From Nannocystis punicea (GTDB taxonomy: Bacteria; Myxococcota_A; Polyangia; Nannocystales; Nannocystaceae), in the NCBI RefSeq assembly GCF_026965555.1, contig NZ_CP114040.1:9274001-9338000 (forward strand): a stretch of DNA of 64,000 nucleotides, written 5' to 3'. The notes under the pieces are model-generated. The model had not been told where the DNA came from, searched no databases, and was given only the letters and a program-made list of their open reading frames with translations. Positions within the stretch are counted from its first letter, which is position 1. Each line of letters opens with the position of its first letter. Made by a program: the position numbers and the translations under genes. Below, one piece after another: positions 25,933 through 34,875 of this stretch.

Positions 25933-28161
25933 ATGTTCATTCACATCCGACCCATTCATCGCGTGCGCGCGGGCCTCCTCGCCGCCGGGCTCCAACTCAT
26001 CCCGGCCTGCGACGGCGCCGTCGACGTCTCCGTCGACATCAACGTCTCGACCGCCGGCAGCGCCTGCGGCGACGGTCAGCTCGACCCCGGCGAGCAGTGC
26101 GACGACGGCCCGGCCAACGGCCCCGGCCAGGCGTGCCACGCCGACTGCCAGCTCAACGTCTGCGGCGACGGCGACCTCGGCCCTGGCGAGCAATGCGACG
26201 ACGGCGACGACAACGGCCCCGACGCCCCCTGCACCGCCGAATGTCAGCCAGCGGCCTGCGGCGACGGCTTCGTCGGGCCCGGCGAGGCCTGCGACGACGG
26301 CAACGCGATCGAGACCGATCTATGCACCTCCGCCTGTGTCCCCGCCGCCTGCGGCGACGGCCACCCTCAGCCCGGCGAGCAGTGCGACGACGGCCCGGCC
26401 AACGGCCCCAACGCGGCGTGTCGCAGCAATTGCACGACCAACGTCTGCGGCGACGGCGACATCGGCCCCGGCGAGGCCTGCGACAACGGCCCGAGCAACG
26501 CCGACAACGCCGCGTGCAAGCTCGACTGCGCCCTCAACGTGTGCGGTGACGGCCACGTCGGCCCGATGGAGGGCTGCGACGACGGCAACGCGATCGACCT
26601 CGACGCCTGCAGCAACACCTGCGTCGCCGCCACCTGCGGCGACGGCCTCGTGCAGGCCACCGAGGCCTGCGACGACGGCAACGCGATCGACACCGACCTC
26701 TGCACCACCGCCTGCACCCCCGCGGCCTGCGGCGACGGCCACCTTCAGCCCGGCGAGGCCTGCGACGACGGCCTCGAGAACAGCGACGGCGGCGACTGCA
26801 CGCTCGCCTGCGCGCTCGCGACCTGCGGCGACGGCCTGCTTCACGATCAGGGCAGCGGCGGCGAAGAGTGCGACGAGGGGCCCGCCAACGGCCCCGGTCA
26901 GGCCTGCCTCGGCGATTGCACCGTCAACGTCTGCGGTGATTGGGACCTCGGCCCCGGCGAGGCCTGCGACGACGGCAACGTCGCCCCCGGCGACGGCTGC
27001 AGCCCGATCTGCGCCCTCGAGACCTGCGGCAACGCGATCGTCGATCCGGGCGAGGCCTGCGACGACGGCCAGGACGGCGACCAGGACGACGGCTGCACCG
27101 ATCAATGCGCTGTCCCCACGTGCGGCGACGGCCACGTGCAGGCCAGCCTCGGCGAGCAGTGCGACGTCGGCCCGGGTAACAGCGACAGCGGCGCATGCAC
27201 CCTGAGCTGCGCGCACGCCGTGTGCGGCGACGGCCACGTGTGGGCCGAGGTCGAGCAATGCGATCAGGGCGCGGGCAACGGCAACGACAAGCCGTGCAAG
27301 CTCGACTGCACGGGGGCCGTCTGCGGCGACGGCGTGGTCGGCCCCGGCGAGGCCTGCGACGACGCCGACGAGGACGACGACGACGAGTGCACCAGCGCCT
27401 GCAAGGCCATGACCTGCGGCGACGGCGTGGTCCAGATCGGCGAGCAGTGCGACCACGGCCCGGCCAACGACAACCTCGGCGCCTGCACCCTGTTCTGCCT
27501 GCAGGCCAGCTGCGGCGACGGCTTCATCCAGGCCGGCGAGACCTGCGACGACGGCGACGACGACGACAGCGACGCCTGCGTCGCCTGCCAGGCCCCCGCC
27601 TGCGGCGACGGTGCCGTGTGGGCCGGCCACGAGCAGTGCGACGACGGCAACAACGCCGACGGTGACGGCTGCAACGCCGACTGCACCGTCCCCAAGCGCG
27701 TGTTCGTCACCGCCATCGCCTACAACGGCAACCTCGGCGGTCTCGCCGGCGCGAAGGCCAAGTGCCAGGCCCGCGCCGACGCGGCCGACCTCGGCGGCGT
27801 CTGGGACGCCTGGCTCGGCACCACGGACAGCCTGCCCGTGTCCCGCTTCACCCTCTCGACCGCCGGCTACCAGCGCCTCGACGGCACGATCGTGGCCGAC
27901 GATTGGGCCGACCTCGCCGACGGCACGCTCGACGCGCCGATCAACATGAACGAGTTCGGCGGCATCGTCGGCTCGGAACTCGTCTGGACCGGCACCGATC
28001 AAAACCTGAACGCGTCCCTCAGCCACTGCAACAAATGGGTGCAGAGCAACAACAATTGGCTGTCCACCGTCGGCTCGACCCTCGCGGTCGACTCCAAGTG
28101 GTCCTACACCGCGGGGCTCATGTGCGGCCTGCAGGCCCGCCTCTATTGCTTCGAACAGTGA
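25933..28161 (+). CDS. Lipoprotein with 17 Cys-rich repeats and C-terminal DUF1554-like domain (paralogue B)
   Basis: A 742-residue paralogue of the gene just upstream. Signal peptide and lipobox are in AGLLAAGLQLIPAC. Seventeen CGDG...GEQCDDG...C repeats follow, and the C-terminal KRVFVTAIAYNGNLGG...RLYCFEQ domain closes the protein. Individual repeats match the same-numbered repeats of paralogues A and C (for example the variants LLHDQGSGGEECDEG and CGNAIVDPGE) better than their neighbours. That points to duplication of the whole gene rather than repeat-by-repeat growth. The start at 25933 has GGAG eleven bases upstream. An in-frame ATG at 25885 overlaps the previous stop (ATGA) but would put 16 extra residues before the signal peptide. 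Confidence 0.87.
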   Translation: MFIHIRPIHRVRAGLLAAGLQLIPACDGAVDVSVDINVSTAGSACGDGQLDPGEQCDDGPANGPGQACHADCQLNVCGDGDLGPGEQCDDGDDNGPDAPCTAECQPAACGDGFVGPGEACDDGNAIETDLCTSACVPAACGDGHPQPGEQCDDGPANGPNAACRSNCTTNVCGDGDIGPGEACDNGPSNADNAACKLDCALNVCGDGHVGPMEGCDDGNAIDLDACSNTCVAATCGDGLVQATEACDDGNAIDTDLCTTACTPAACGDGHLQPGEACDDGLENSDGGDCTLACALATCGDGLLHDQGSGGEECDEGPANGPGQACLGDCTVNVCGDWDLGPGEACDDGNVAPGDGCSPICALETCGNAIVDPGEACDDGQDGDQDDGCTDQCAVPTCGDGHVQASLGEQCDVGPGNSDSGACTLSCAHAVCGDGHVWAEVEQCDQGAGNGNDKPCKLDCTGAVCGDGVVGPGEACDDADEDDDDECTSACKAMTCGDGVVQIGEQCDHGPANDNLGACTLFCLQASCGDGFIQAGETCDDGDDDDSDACVACQAPACGDGAVWAGHEQCDDGNNADGDGCNADCTVPKRVFVTAIAYNGNLGGLAGAKAKCQARADAADLGGVWDAWLGTTDSLPVSRFTLSTAGYQRLDGTIVADDWADLADGTLDAPINMNEFGGIVGSELVWTGTDQNLNASLSHCNKWVQSNNNWLSTVGSTLAVDSKWSYTAGLMCGLQARLYCFEQ

Positions 28162-28199
28162 CCTGTCCGCGCGACCTCACGAATCATAGGAGTCTTTCC

Positions 28200-30548
28200 A
28201 TGCACAACCCGATCTTTCGTACCATCGTCCTTCGCGCGGGCCTGCTCACGGGCGCGCTGCTGCTCGCCACCACCGGCTGCGACGCCGACGTCAGCGTCGA
28301 CCTCGACGTCGACCCGCCGAACCTCACGGGCGGCGGCGGCGGCAACCTCGGCGTCTGCGGCGACGGCCAGCTCGGCCTCGGCGAGCAGTGCGACCACGGC
28401 CCCGACAACGGCCCCGGCCAGATCTGCCGCAGCAATTGCCAGCTCAACGTCTGCGGCGATTACGAGCTCGGCCCCGAAGAGGAGTGCGACCACGGCCCCG
28501 CCAACGGCGACCACAAGGCCTGCACCTCGCAGTGCTCGCACGCCGTGTGCGGCGACGGCCTCGTCGGCCCGGGCGAGGCGTGCGACGACGGCAACGACGT
28601 CGACGGCGACGCCTGCACCAACGCCTGCGCCCTCGCCTCCTGCGGCGACGGCATCACGCAGCCGCCCGAGCCCTGCGACGACGGCAACGCCGTCGACGAC
28701 GACGCCTGCAGCAACACCTGCGCGGCGGCGGTCTGCGGCGACGGCGTCCTCCAGTCCGGCGCCGGCGAGCAGTGCGACGACGGCCCCGCCAACGGCCCCA
28801 GCGCCGCCTGCCGCGCCAACTGCCTGGTCAACGTCTGCGGCGACGGCGACCTCGGCCCCGGCGAGCAGTGCGACAACGGCCCGAACAACGCCGACCAGGC
28901 CGCATGCACCCTCGGCTGCGCGATCAACGTGTGCGGCGACGGTCACGTCGGTCCGCTGGAGGGCTGCGACGACGGCAACGACGTCGACGACGACGCCTGC
29001 ACCAACGCCTGCACCGTCCCGACCTGCGGCGACGGCATCGTCCAGGCCAACGAGGCCTGCGACGACGGCAACGCCAGCGACATCGACGCCTGCACCACCG
29101 CCTGCACCATCGCGGCCTGCGGCGACGGCTTCCTCCAGGCCGGCGAGGCCTGCGACGACGGCGCGAACAACAGCAACGGCGGCGACTGCACGCCGGCGTG
29201 CAAGCACGCCGTCTGCGGCGACGGCCTCGTCCACGACCAGGGCAGCGGCAGCGAGGCCTGCGACAACGGCCCGAACAACGGGCCGCAGCAGGGCTGCCTC
29301 GCCGGTTGCAAGCTCAACGTCTGCGGCGACGGCGACCGCGGCCCCGGCGAGGGCTGCGACGACGGCAACCTCGTCGGAAACGACGGCTGCAGCCCGCTGT
29401 GCGCGCTCGAGGTGTGCGGCAACGGGGTCGTCGATCCGGGCGAGCAATGCGACGACGGCATGGATCACGACCAGGACGACGGCTGCACCGATCTCTGCCG
29501 CCTCCCCGCGTGCGGCGACGGCTTCATTCAGGCCAGCCTCGACGAGCAGTGCGACACCAGCAACCTCAACAGCAACAGCGGCGCCTGCACCCTGAGCTGC
29601 CAGCCCGCCGTGTGCGGCGACGGCCTGCTGTGGCTGTCCGTCGAGCAGTGCGACGGCGGCGAGGACAACGGCGAGGACCAGCCCTGCAAGCCCGACTGCA
29701 CCGGCGCCATCTGCGGCGACGGCTTCATCGGTCCCGGTGAGGCCTGCGACGACGCCAACCTCGTCGACAACGACGGCTGCACCAACGCGTGCAAGCTGCC
29801 GTCCTGCGGCGACGGCCTGGTCCAGCCCGCCGAGCAGTGCGACGAGGGCGCGGGCAACAACAACACCGGCACCTGCACCCTCGCGTGCAAGCTCCCGGCT
29901 TGCGGCGACGGCTTCGTCCAGGCGAGCGAGGCCTGCGACGACAAGAACATCACGCAGACCGACGGCTGCCTGAACAACTGCCAGCTCCCCACGTGCGGCG
30001 ACGGCTACGTCTGGACCGGGCAGGAGCAGTGCGACGACGGCAACAACGTCGAGGGCGACGGTTGTTTCGCGTGCGCGCCCGCCAAGCGGGTGTTCGTCAC
30101 CAGCACGACCTACAACGGCAACCTCGGCGGCATCACCGGCGCCGCCACGAAATGCCAGGACCGGGCCACCGCGGTCGGCCTCGGCGGCACCTGGGACGCC
30201 TGGATCAGCACCGACGCCAGCACCCCGTCGACGCGCTTCGTGTCCCCCATGGCCGGTTATCGGCGGATCGACGGGGCGATCGTCGCCAACACCCTCGCCG
30301 ATCTGACCGACGGCACGCTCGACACCGCCATCAGCGTGTCCGAATCCGGCACCACCGTCACGGCGGACGTGTGGACCGGCAGCAACGAGGCCGGCCAGGT
30401 CTACCTCCCCAACTGCAACAACTGGACCTCGAGCAGCTCCGGGGTCATCGGGATGACCGGGCGCAGCAATTCGGCCACGGGGACCTGGACCTACTACCTC
30501 ACCACCACGTGCAACGGTACTCGTCGCCTCTATTGCTTCGAGATCTAG
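28200..30548 (+). CDS. Lipoprotein with 18 Cys-rich repeats and C-terminal DUF1554-like domain (paralogue C)
   Basis: A 782-residue third paralogue. The signal peptide MHNPIFRTIVLRAGLLTGAL ends in the lipobox LATTGC, then comes a short Gly linker (GGGGGN) and eighteen disulfide-type repeats. The terminal domain runs from KRVFVTSTTYNGNLGG to RRLYCFEI. AGGAG lies seven bases upstream of the ATG and 38 bases separate it from the previous stop. Downstream sequence contains decayed copies of its own last codons and of a hairpin, showing past rearrangement at this end. The repeats carry roughly six cysteines each. Correct folding would require an oxidising envelope, and a secreted surface location is expected. 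Confidence 0.88.
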   Translation: MHNPIFRTIVLRAGLLTGALLLATTGCDADVSVDLDVDPPNLTGGGGGNLGVCGDGQLGLGEQCDHGPDNGPGQICRSNCQLNVCGDYELGPEEECDHGPANGDHKACTSQCSHAVCGDGLVGPGEACDDGNDVDGDACTNACALASCGDGITQPPEPCDDGNAVDDDACSNTCAAAVCGDGVLQSGAGEQCDDGPANGPSAACRANCLVNVCGDGDLGPGEQCDNGPNNADQAACTLGCAINVCGDGHVGPLEGCDDGNDVDDDACTNACTVPTCGDGIVQANEACDDGNASDIDACTTACTIAACGDGFLQAGEACDDGANNSNGGDCTPACKHAVCGDGLVHDQGSGSEACDNGPNNGPQQGCLAGCKLNVCGDGDRGPGEGCDDGNLVGNDGCSPLCALEVCGNGVVDPGEQCDDGMDHDQDDGCTDLCRLPACGDGFIQASLDEQCDTSNLNSNSGACTLSCQPAVCGDGLLWLSVEQCDGGEDNGEDQPCKPDCTGAICGDGFIGPGEACDDANLVDNDGCTNACKLPSCGDGLVQPAEQCDEGAGNNNTGTCTLACKLPACGDGFVQASEACDDKNITQTDGCLNNCQLPTCGDGYVWTGQEQCDDGNNVEGDGCFACAPAKRVFVTSTTYNGNLGGITGAATKCQDRATAVGLGGTWDAWISTDASTPSTRFVSPMAGYRRIDGAIVANTLADLTDGTLDTAISVSESGTTVTADVWTGSNEAGQVYLPNCNNWTSSSSGVIGMTGRSNSATGTWTYYLTTTCNGTRRLYCFEI

Positions 30549-30564
30549 CCGTTGATTCAGGCCA

Positions 30565-30596
30565 CGCTCCCGAGCACGTGCGACCGCTCGGGAGCG
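30565..30596. repeat. GC-rich hairpin after paralogue C (copy 1)
   Basis: This is a perfect 11-base inverted repeat, CGCTCCCGAGC (30565-30575) and GCTCGGGAGCG (30586-30596), with a ten-base loop, 17 bases after the stop. It is plausible as a transcription terminator despite lacking a T-run. It is repeated almost identically at 30656-30687. Confidence 0.6.
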
Positions 30597-30655
30597 CCGG
30601 CCTGCGAACGAACACGCACGCGTCGCCTCGATCGCTTCGAGGCTGATTCAGGTCG

Positions 30656-30687
30656 CGCTCCCGAGCCCGTTCGAGCGCTCGGGAGCG
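30656..30687. repeat. GC-rich hairpin (copy 2) in duplicated 3' segment
   Basis: The arms are the same as in copy 1, CGCTCCCGAGC (30656-30666) and GCTCGGGAGCG (30677-30687). Each copy is preceded by a CGTCGCCTC...GCTTCGAG...GATTCAGG segment. In copy 1 this encodes the end of paralogue C (RRLYCFEI), while in copy 2 it reads RRLDRFEA-stop. A third, more degraded unit (CATCGCCTCGATGG...CTTCAGG...GCGCTCCC) follows at about 30720-30770. Confidence 0.55.
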
Positions 30688-30835
30688 CGAACGTCAACCT
30701 CGGTGGCACGTACACCGTGCGCATCGCCTCGATGGTTTGGCGACCGTTGCTTCAGGTGCGCTCCCCCACCACGTTCGAGCGCCTCCTTGGCGTCACCCAA
30801 CCCGAAGGCCTCCCCGACCGAAGCTCGCGGTCCGC

Positions 30836-31711
30836 TCACGCAGCCGCGCACACGATCGGCGGCCCGAACGTCCCGCCCTCGCCACGCAAGCGGCGGCGGA
30901 ACGCACCCGGCGCCTCGCCCGCGTGGCGCTTGAACGCGCGGCTGAACGCGAACTCCGAGTCATACCCCACCTCGACCGCGATGGCCGCCAGCGAATCGTC
31001 GCTCTCGACGAGCCGCCTCGCCGCGCGCTGCATGCGGACCGCCGTCAGATGGCGCAGCGGCGGGACGCCCTGCTCGGCGAGGAAGCGGCGGGCGAACGCG
31101 GCGCGAGACAGGCCCGCCGCGCTCGCCAGCGCCGCCACCGTCCAGCGCTCGGTCGGCTTCGCCTGCATGAGCTGGAGCGCCCGCGCGATCCGCCGATCGA
31201 CGCTGCGTCCACCTGCGTGGGCGCGGCGATGGCTGTGCAGCGTGTATGCCAGCAGCGGCGGCAACAGCGAGCGCGCCAGCGCCTCCTGGCCCGCGCCCGG
31301 GTCCGCGAGCGCGGCGCGCAGCAGCTGTACGATCGTCGAGAGGCCCGCCGAGCGGCGCACCTCCGCCGCCGGCAGATGGACCACGGGCGCGAGCGCGGGC
31401 AGCTCCGCGACCGCCCCCGCGTACGTCGCCGAGAGCAGCTCGGCCTGCGACGCGCGAGCGCCGGGCGGCGGCGGGAGGCAGCGCAAGCGCGGCTCGGGGG
31501 ACGCAGCCCTGGCCGGCTCCGCGCCGACGAGCACGAGGTCGCCGGGCGCGAGCTCGAGGATCCGCTCCTCGCCCTGCACGAGCTGAAACGAGCCCTCCAC
31601 GACCACGTGCAGGCTCGGCAACTCGCCCGCGTCCACCTGCCACGGCGGCGTCCCATGACGCCTGGACACCGTCACGCCGCGAGGGAGCTGCTCGTCGAAC
31701 TCGTCCGCCAT
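30836..31711 (-). CDS. AraC-family transcriptional regulator with N-terminal cupin-like domain
   Basis: A 291-residue regulator. The N-terminal 170 residues resemble the cupin_6 ligand-sensing domain (SLHVVVEGSFQLVQGEERILELAPGDLVLVG reads as a cupin barrel). The C-terminal 100 residues hold two helix-turn-helix units, WTVAALASAAGLSRAAFARRF and SLAAIAVEVGYDSEFAFSRAFKR, followed by the closing GEAPGAFRRR. Such proteins usually activate a neighbouring gene, and here it diverges from the ClpP-like gene with a 123-base gap. The start at 31711 was chosen because the frame's upstream extension overlaps that gene. The effector molecule is unknown. Confidence 0.88.
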   Translation of the reverse strand: MADEFDEQLPRGVTVSRRHGTPPWQVDAGELPSLHVVVEGSFQLVQGEERILELAPGDLVLVGAEPARAASPEPRLRCLPPPPGARASQAELLSATYAGAVAELPALAPVVHLPAAEVRRSAGLSTIVQLLRAALADPGAGQEALARSLLPPLLAYTLHSHRRAHAGGRSVDRRIARALQLMQAKPTERWTVAALASAAGLSRAAFARRFLAEQGVPPLRHLTAVRMQRAARRLVESDDSLAAIAVEVGYDSEFAFSRAFKRHAGEAPGAFRRRLRGEGGTFGPPIVCAAA

Positions 31712-31834
31712 GGTTCGATGGTGGCTCGCGCCGGGCCCGCCTGTCCAGCGGGCCCCCGCGAATCGAGACGCTCGGGCATGACGACGCGCTTCGTGGACAT
31801 GGCGTGCAGGCCGCGGCCGCCGGATGCTCGGAGC

Positions 31835-32437
31835 ATGCCGGACCCCGATCCCGACCCGAGCGAGCCGCACGAGGACCGGCCGCGCGTCCCCGCGTTGGCC
31901 GACGAACTGCGCCGAAGCCTGCTGAAGAGCCGGACGGTGCTGATCTTCGGCGAGATCACCAGCGAGCTCGCGCAGGCGACGACGGCCCAGCTGCTCGCGC
32001 TCGCCAGCGAGAGCGACCAGCCGATCCGCGTCGTCATCCACTCGCCCGGGGGGCACGTCGAGTCGGGCGACACCATCCACGACGTGATTCGCTTCATCCG
32101 TCCCGAGGTCAAGATGATCGGCACCGGCTGGGTCGCCAGCGCGGGCGCGCTGATCTTCGTCGCCGCCCGGCGAGAGAACCGCTTCGCGCTGCCGAACACG
32201 CGCTTCCTCCTGCACCAGCCGAGCGGCGGCCTGCGCGGGCCCGCGGCCGACATCGAGATCGAGGCGGTCCAGATCGCCGCCATGCGCGAGCGCCTCAACC
32301 GGATCTTCGCCGCCGCCACCGGCCAGGACCTCGCCACGCTCACCCGCGAGACCGAGCGCAACCTGTGGATGAACGCCCGCCAGGCCCAGGCGTACGGCCT
32401 CGTGTACCGCGTGATCGAGCGCGGGGAGGAGGTCTGA
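31835..32437 (+). CDS. clpP: ClpP-like serine protease with catalytic Asp replaced by Asn
   Basis: A 200-residue protein of the ClpP fold. The nucleophile is S102 (GTGWVASAGA) and the base is H127 (LLHQPSGG). The third triad position, normally Asp in the ERDxF/M motif, reads E174-R175-N176. An Asn at this position is known from ClpP1-type subunits (Listeria ClpP1), which depend on a partner ClpP for activity. The oxyanion glycine pair (HSPGGHVESG) is present. A short Pro/Asp-rich N-terminus (MPDPDPDPSEP) replaces a usual propeptide. In-frame ATGs exist at 31778 and 31835; the latter gives a normal length. It diverges from an AraC regulator. It is probably a specialised second ClpP rather than the housekeeping one. 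Confidence 0.85.
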   Translation: MPDPDPDPSEPHEDRPRVPALADELRRSLLKSRTVLIFGEITSELAQATTAQLLALASESDQPIRVVIHSPGGHVESGDTIHDVIRFIRPEVKMIGTGWVASAGALIFVAARRENRFALPNTRFLLHQPSGGLRGPAADIEIEAVQIAAMRERLNRIFAAATGQDLATLTRETERNLWMNARQAQAYGLVYRVIERGEEV

Positions 32438-32473
32438 GCCGCTGCTTGCGGGTCAGACCGCGCACCCCCCCGG

Positions 32474-32497
32474 CCTGAACCACTGCCTGAACCACTG
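32474..32497. repeat. Tandem 12-base duplication
   Basis: CCTGAACCACTG occurs twice head-to-tail in the 135-base spacer between the ClpP-like gene and the geosmin synthase stop. It is perfect, so probably a recent slippage event. No function is assigned. Confidence 0.7.
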
Positions 32498-32572
32498 ATA
32501 GATCTTTGGGATGAGGCGTATGTAGGGCTCTACGTCGCTGCAGCCCCGGTGGTCACGCGAGGTCTGAGGGAA

Positions 32573-34834
32573 TCACGCGGTCCGATTTTTCGTCATCAAT
32601 GACACAATCCGTGCCGCCGAGGTGCCGAGCCCTCGAGGGCCCGCGAAGTGCACCGGCGGCGAGAGCTCCCGGCGCTCGGGCTCCTTGAAGCGACCCGTCT
32701 CCCGACACCAGTGGAGGGTGCCGCTCATCATCTTCTGGAGCTGTTCGACGTACCACTCGAGCCCCTCGCGAGCGTGTGCCGAGAGCCCGAGGTCGTCGGA
32801 GAGCGCCGGCAACTCGGTGGCGACGACGTGCTCGAACTGCTGCGCCCGGGCGGTCATCAGGTCATTCACCACCTGGACGGCCTCGTCCTTCCCACAGTCG
32901 AGGAACCGCTCCACGACCAGCACGAAGTTGTGGATCTCGCCCTCGACTTCCATCTCTCTCTGGTAGGAGTAGAGGTCGTTGAGCAGGCCGACGTAATCCG
33001 AGTACGCGTTCTCCAGCGAGCGCATCGGTCGGGCGCGGAGGACCTCGGAGGGGATCGCAGCGCCCTGCTGCCCGAGCCGGCAGAAGACCGTCGTGAGCTC
33101 GGCGCCGCACGTCCACCTGCGCATCTCGACGTAATCGATCGGATCCGGGATCCGGTGCTGGATCCGGTTCTGGAGCTGCCATAGCCAGCTCTCCACGGTG
33201 CCCTCGATCACCTTGCGGAGCTTTCGCCGATCGTCCACGGAGAGCGGCGCGGCCGTGCGCTCCCAGAGGTCCGCGAGGCCGAGCTCGAACGACGTGGTCG
33301 GGGGTGGGGTGACGCCGAGCTCGATCGGCATGAACGAAGATAGCCGCTTGACGAACACCTTGGCGCCCGCCATGTCGCGGGTGCTCCCGTAGACCACCGG
33401 GAAGTAATCGTCGCCGTACGTCCCCCAGGTGATCCAGCCCGCGCTCAGGTCGAGAGCATCGGCCGAGGCGTCCGGGGAGCACCTCGCCGAGAAGTAGGCG
33501 ATATCGAAGGCCTCGAGCTCACGCTCGGTCCAGCCGCTGTGGCCGACGACGTGGGGCACGGGCCCGGTGAAGCCGATGCGGCGCGCCCATTCCTTGAGGC
33601 GCTGCCTGGCACCGTCGAGGTGGGGGTTCGTCCCCGTGGAGAAGGGCATGTAGAAATCGGGCAGAGTCGTCGGGCCGACGCGCTGGTAGGGGACGTGGGA
33701 GAAATTCTTCCACCTCTTGAGCCCGAGGGCGCCGGAGGAGGCGAGGCGCGCGGCCGAGGTCCCGAGGCCCGTCGGGCCCTTGGGGAGGAGCAAGCTGCTC
33801 GATGCGCCCTTGTTCATGTAGCGGCTGGAGCGCATATGCCACTCGTGGCCGCCGGACTGCCAGTCCTGAAGCCCTCGGATGTAGGTGAGGACGTGGGCGC
33901 GCTCGATCGGGTCGAGGGCGTGCTCTTCGAAGAGGGAGGGCAGCTCGGTGCAGGCGGTGTTCTCGAACTGCTGGAGGCGGGAGGTGAGCAGATCGTTGAC
34001 GAGATCGGCGGCGCGCGGGGTATCGACGTCGAGGAAGCGCTCCATCACGAGGATCGCGTTGGAGAGCTCGCCCTCCTCCTGGATCTCACGCTGGTAAGAG
34101 AAGATGTCATTACGCAGGTGGACGGCGTCGGAGAAGGCGTCCTTGAGCACGAGCATGGGGCGAGAGGCGGCGATGCGGTCGGGGACCTCGACGAAGACGG
34201 CGTGCTCGACGAGGTCGGCGGACCAGGGGGCGCCGCCGACCTTTCGTCGCATCTCGATGTATTCGATGGGGTTGGCGACGCGCTGCCCGCTGATGTTGGA
34301 CAGCTCCCACGTGGACTCGTCGAGGAGGTTCTTGGTGCTCTCGAAGAAGCGCCGGCGCCAGGCGACGGATTTGGAAGGGACCGTGCGGTACCAGAGGTCG
34401 GCGAGGCCACGTTCGACGGGGTTGGTCGGCTCGGGCGGGGTGGCGTCGAGGTCGACCGGCATGAACAAGGGGAGCCGGTCGAGGTATTTCTTGGCGCCGG
34501 CCTGATCCTGGGGGCGCTTGTAGGTCTCGAGGAAGTGGTCGTCGAAATAGAAGACCCAGACGTACCAATCAGTGATGAGGTCGAGCTCGGGGCCGGGCGC
34601 CTCGGGGTGGGTGTAGGCGCAGAGCAATGCGTAGTCCATCGCGTCGAGCTTCGCCTCGCTCCAGATGTTGGGATCGGCCTCGCCGGGTGGCGGATCCAAG
34701 ATCCCCACCTTCCGCGCCCATGCCTTCGTGTGGGCTCGGGCGCCCTCGAGGTTGGGGTTCAAGCGCGCGGGCCAGGGGACGTAGAAATCCGGCAATTCAA
34801 AGGGCTGCTTGCCTTCCGCTTCCGCCACGATCAC
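32573..34834 (-). CDS. geoA: Geosmin synthase (bifunctional sesquiterpene cyclase)
   Basis: A 753-residue two-domain class I terpene synthase that converts farnesyl diphosphate first to germacradienol and then to geosmin and acetone. The N-terminal domain has DDHFLE at residues 98-103 and the Mg-binding NDIFSYQRE at 242-250. The C-terminal domain has the matching pair DDYFP and NDLYSYQRE. These four motifs agree with the characterised Streptomyces enzyme, and the length fits. The start is a GTG at 34834. A promoter-like sequence with an extended -10 lies directly upstream, giving a very short leader. It is a single-gene unit: the ClpP-like gene converges on it from the left and an aldo/keto reductase diverges on the right. 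This is the most secure metabolic assignment in the window. Confidence 0.96.
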   Translation of the reverse strand: MIVAEAEGKQPFELPDFYVPWPARLNPNLEGARAHTKAWARKVGILDPPPGEADPNIWSEAKLDAMDYALLCAYTHPEAPGPELDLITDWYVWVFYFDDHFLETYKRPQDQAGAKKYLDRLPLFMPVDLDATPPEPTNPVERGLADLWYRTVPSKSVAWRRRFFESTKNLLDESTWELSNISGQRVANPIEYIEMRRKVGGAPWSADLVEHAVFVEVPDRIAASRPMLVLKDAFSDAVHLRNDIFSYQREIQEEGELSNAILVMERFLDVDTPRAADLVNDLLTSRLQQFENTACTELPSLFEEHALDPIERAHVLTYIRGLQDWQSGGHEWHMRSSRYMNKGASSSLLLPKGPTGLGTSAARLASSGALGLKRWKNFSHVPYQRVGPTTLPDFYMPFSTGTNPHLDGARQRLKEWARRIGFTGPVPHVVGHSGWTERELEAFDIAYFSARCSPDASADALDLSAGWITWGTYGDDYFPVVYGSTRDMAGAKVFVKRLSSFMPIELGVTPPPTTSFELGLADLWERTAAPLSVDDRRKLRKVIEGTVESWLWQLQNRIQHRIPDPIDYVEMRRWTCGAELTTVFCRLGQQGAAIPSEVLRARPMRSLENAYSDYVGLLNDLYSYQREMEVEGEIHNFVLVVERFLDCGKDEAVQVVNDLMTARAQQFEHVVATELPALSDDLGLSAHAREGLEWYVEQLQKMMSGTLHWCRETGRFKEPERRELSPPVHFAGPRGLGTSAARIVSLMTKNRTA

Positions 34835-34845
34835 ACCTCGCGGGC

Positions 34846-34875
34846 TCCATAGCAGCCACCATCACGTCCCGTCAA
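34846..34875 (-). promoter_or_regulatory. Candidate sigma-70-type promoter for geosmin synthase
   Basis: On the minus strand, TTGACG (34875-34870) is followed by an 18-base spacer ending in TGC, then TATGGA (34851-34846). This is an extended -10 (TGnTATnnn) arrangement. Only 11 bases separate the -10 from the GTG start, so the message would be almost leaderless. Confidence 0.4.

Noticed and set aside
23600..30400. Possible CRISPR array because of many regularly spaced near-repeats
   Set aside because: The repeats are in-frame codons of the CGDG...GEACDDG protein repeat, vary gradually, and have no unique spacers or cas genes.
30552..31586. A plus-strand open frame running from the duplicated 3' segments through the AraC gene
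   Set aside because: Its C-terminal part is antisense to a complete AraC regulator. Only the first codons reflect the decayed gene end.
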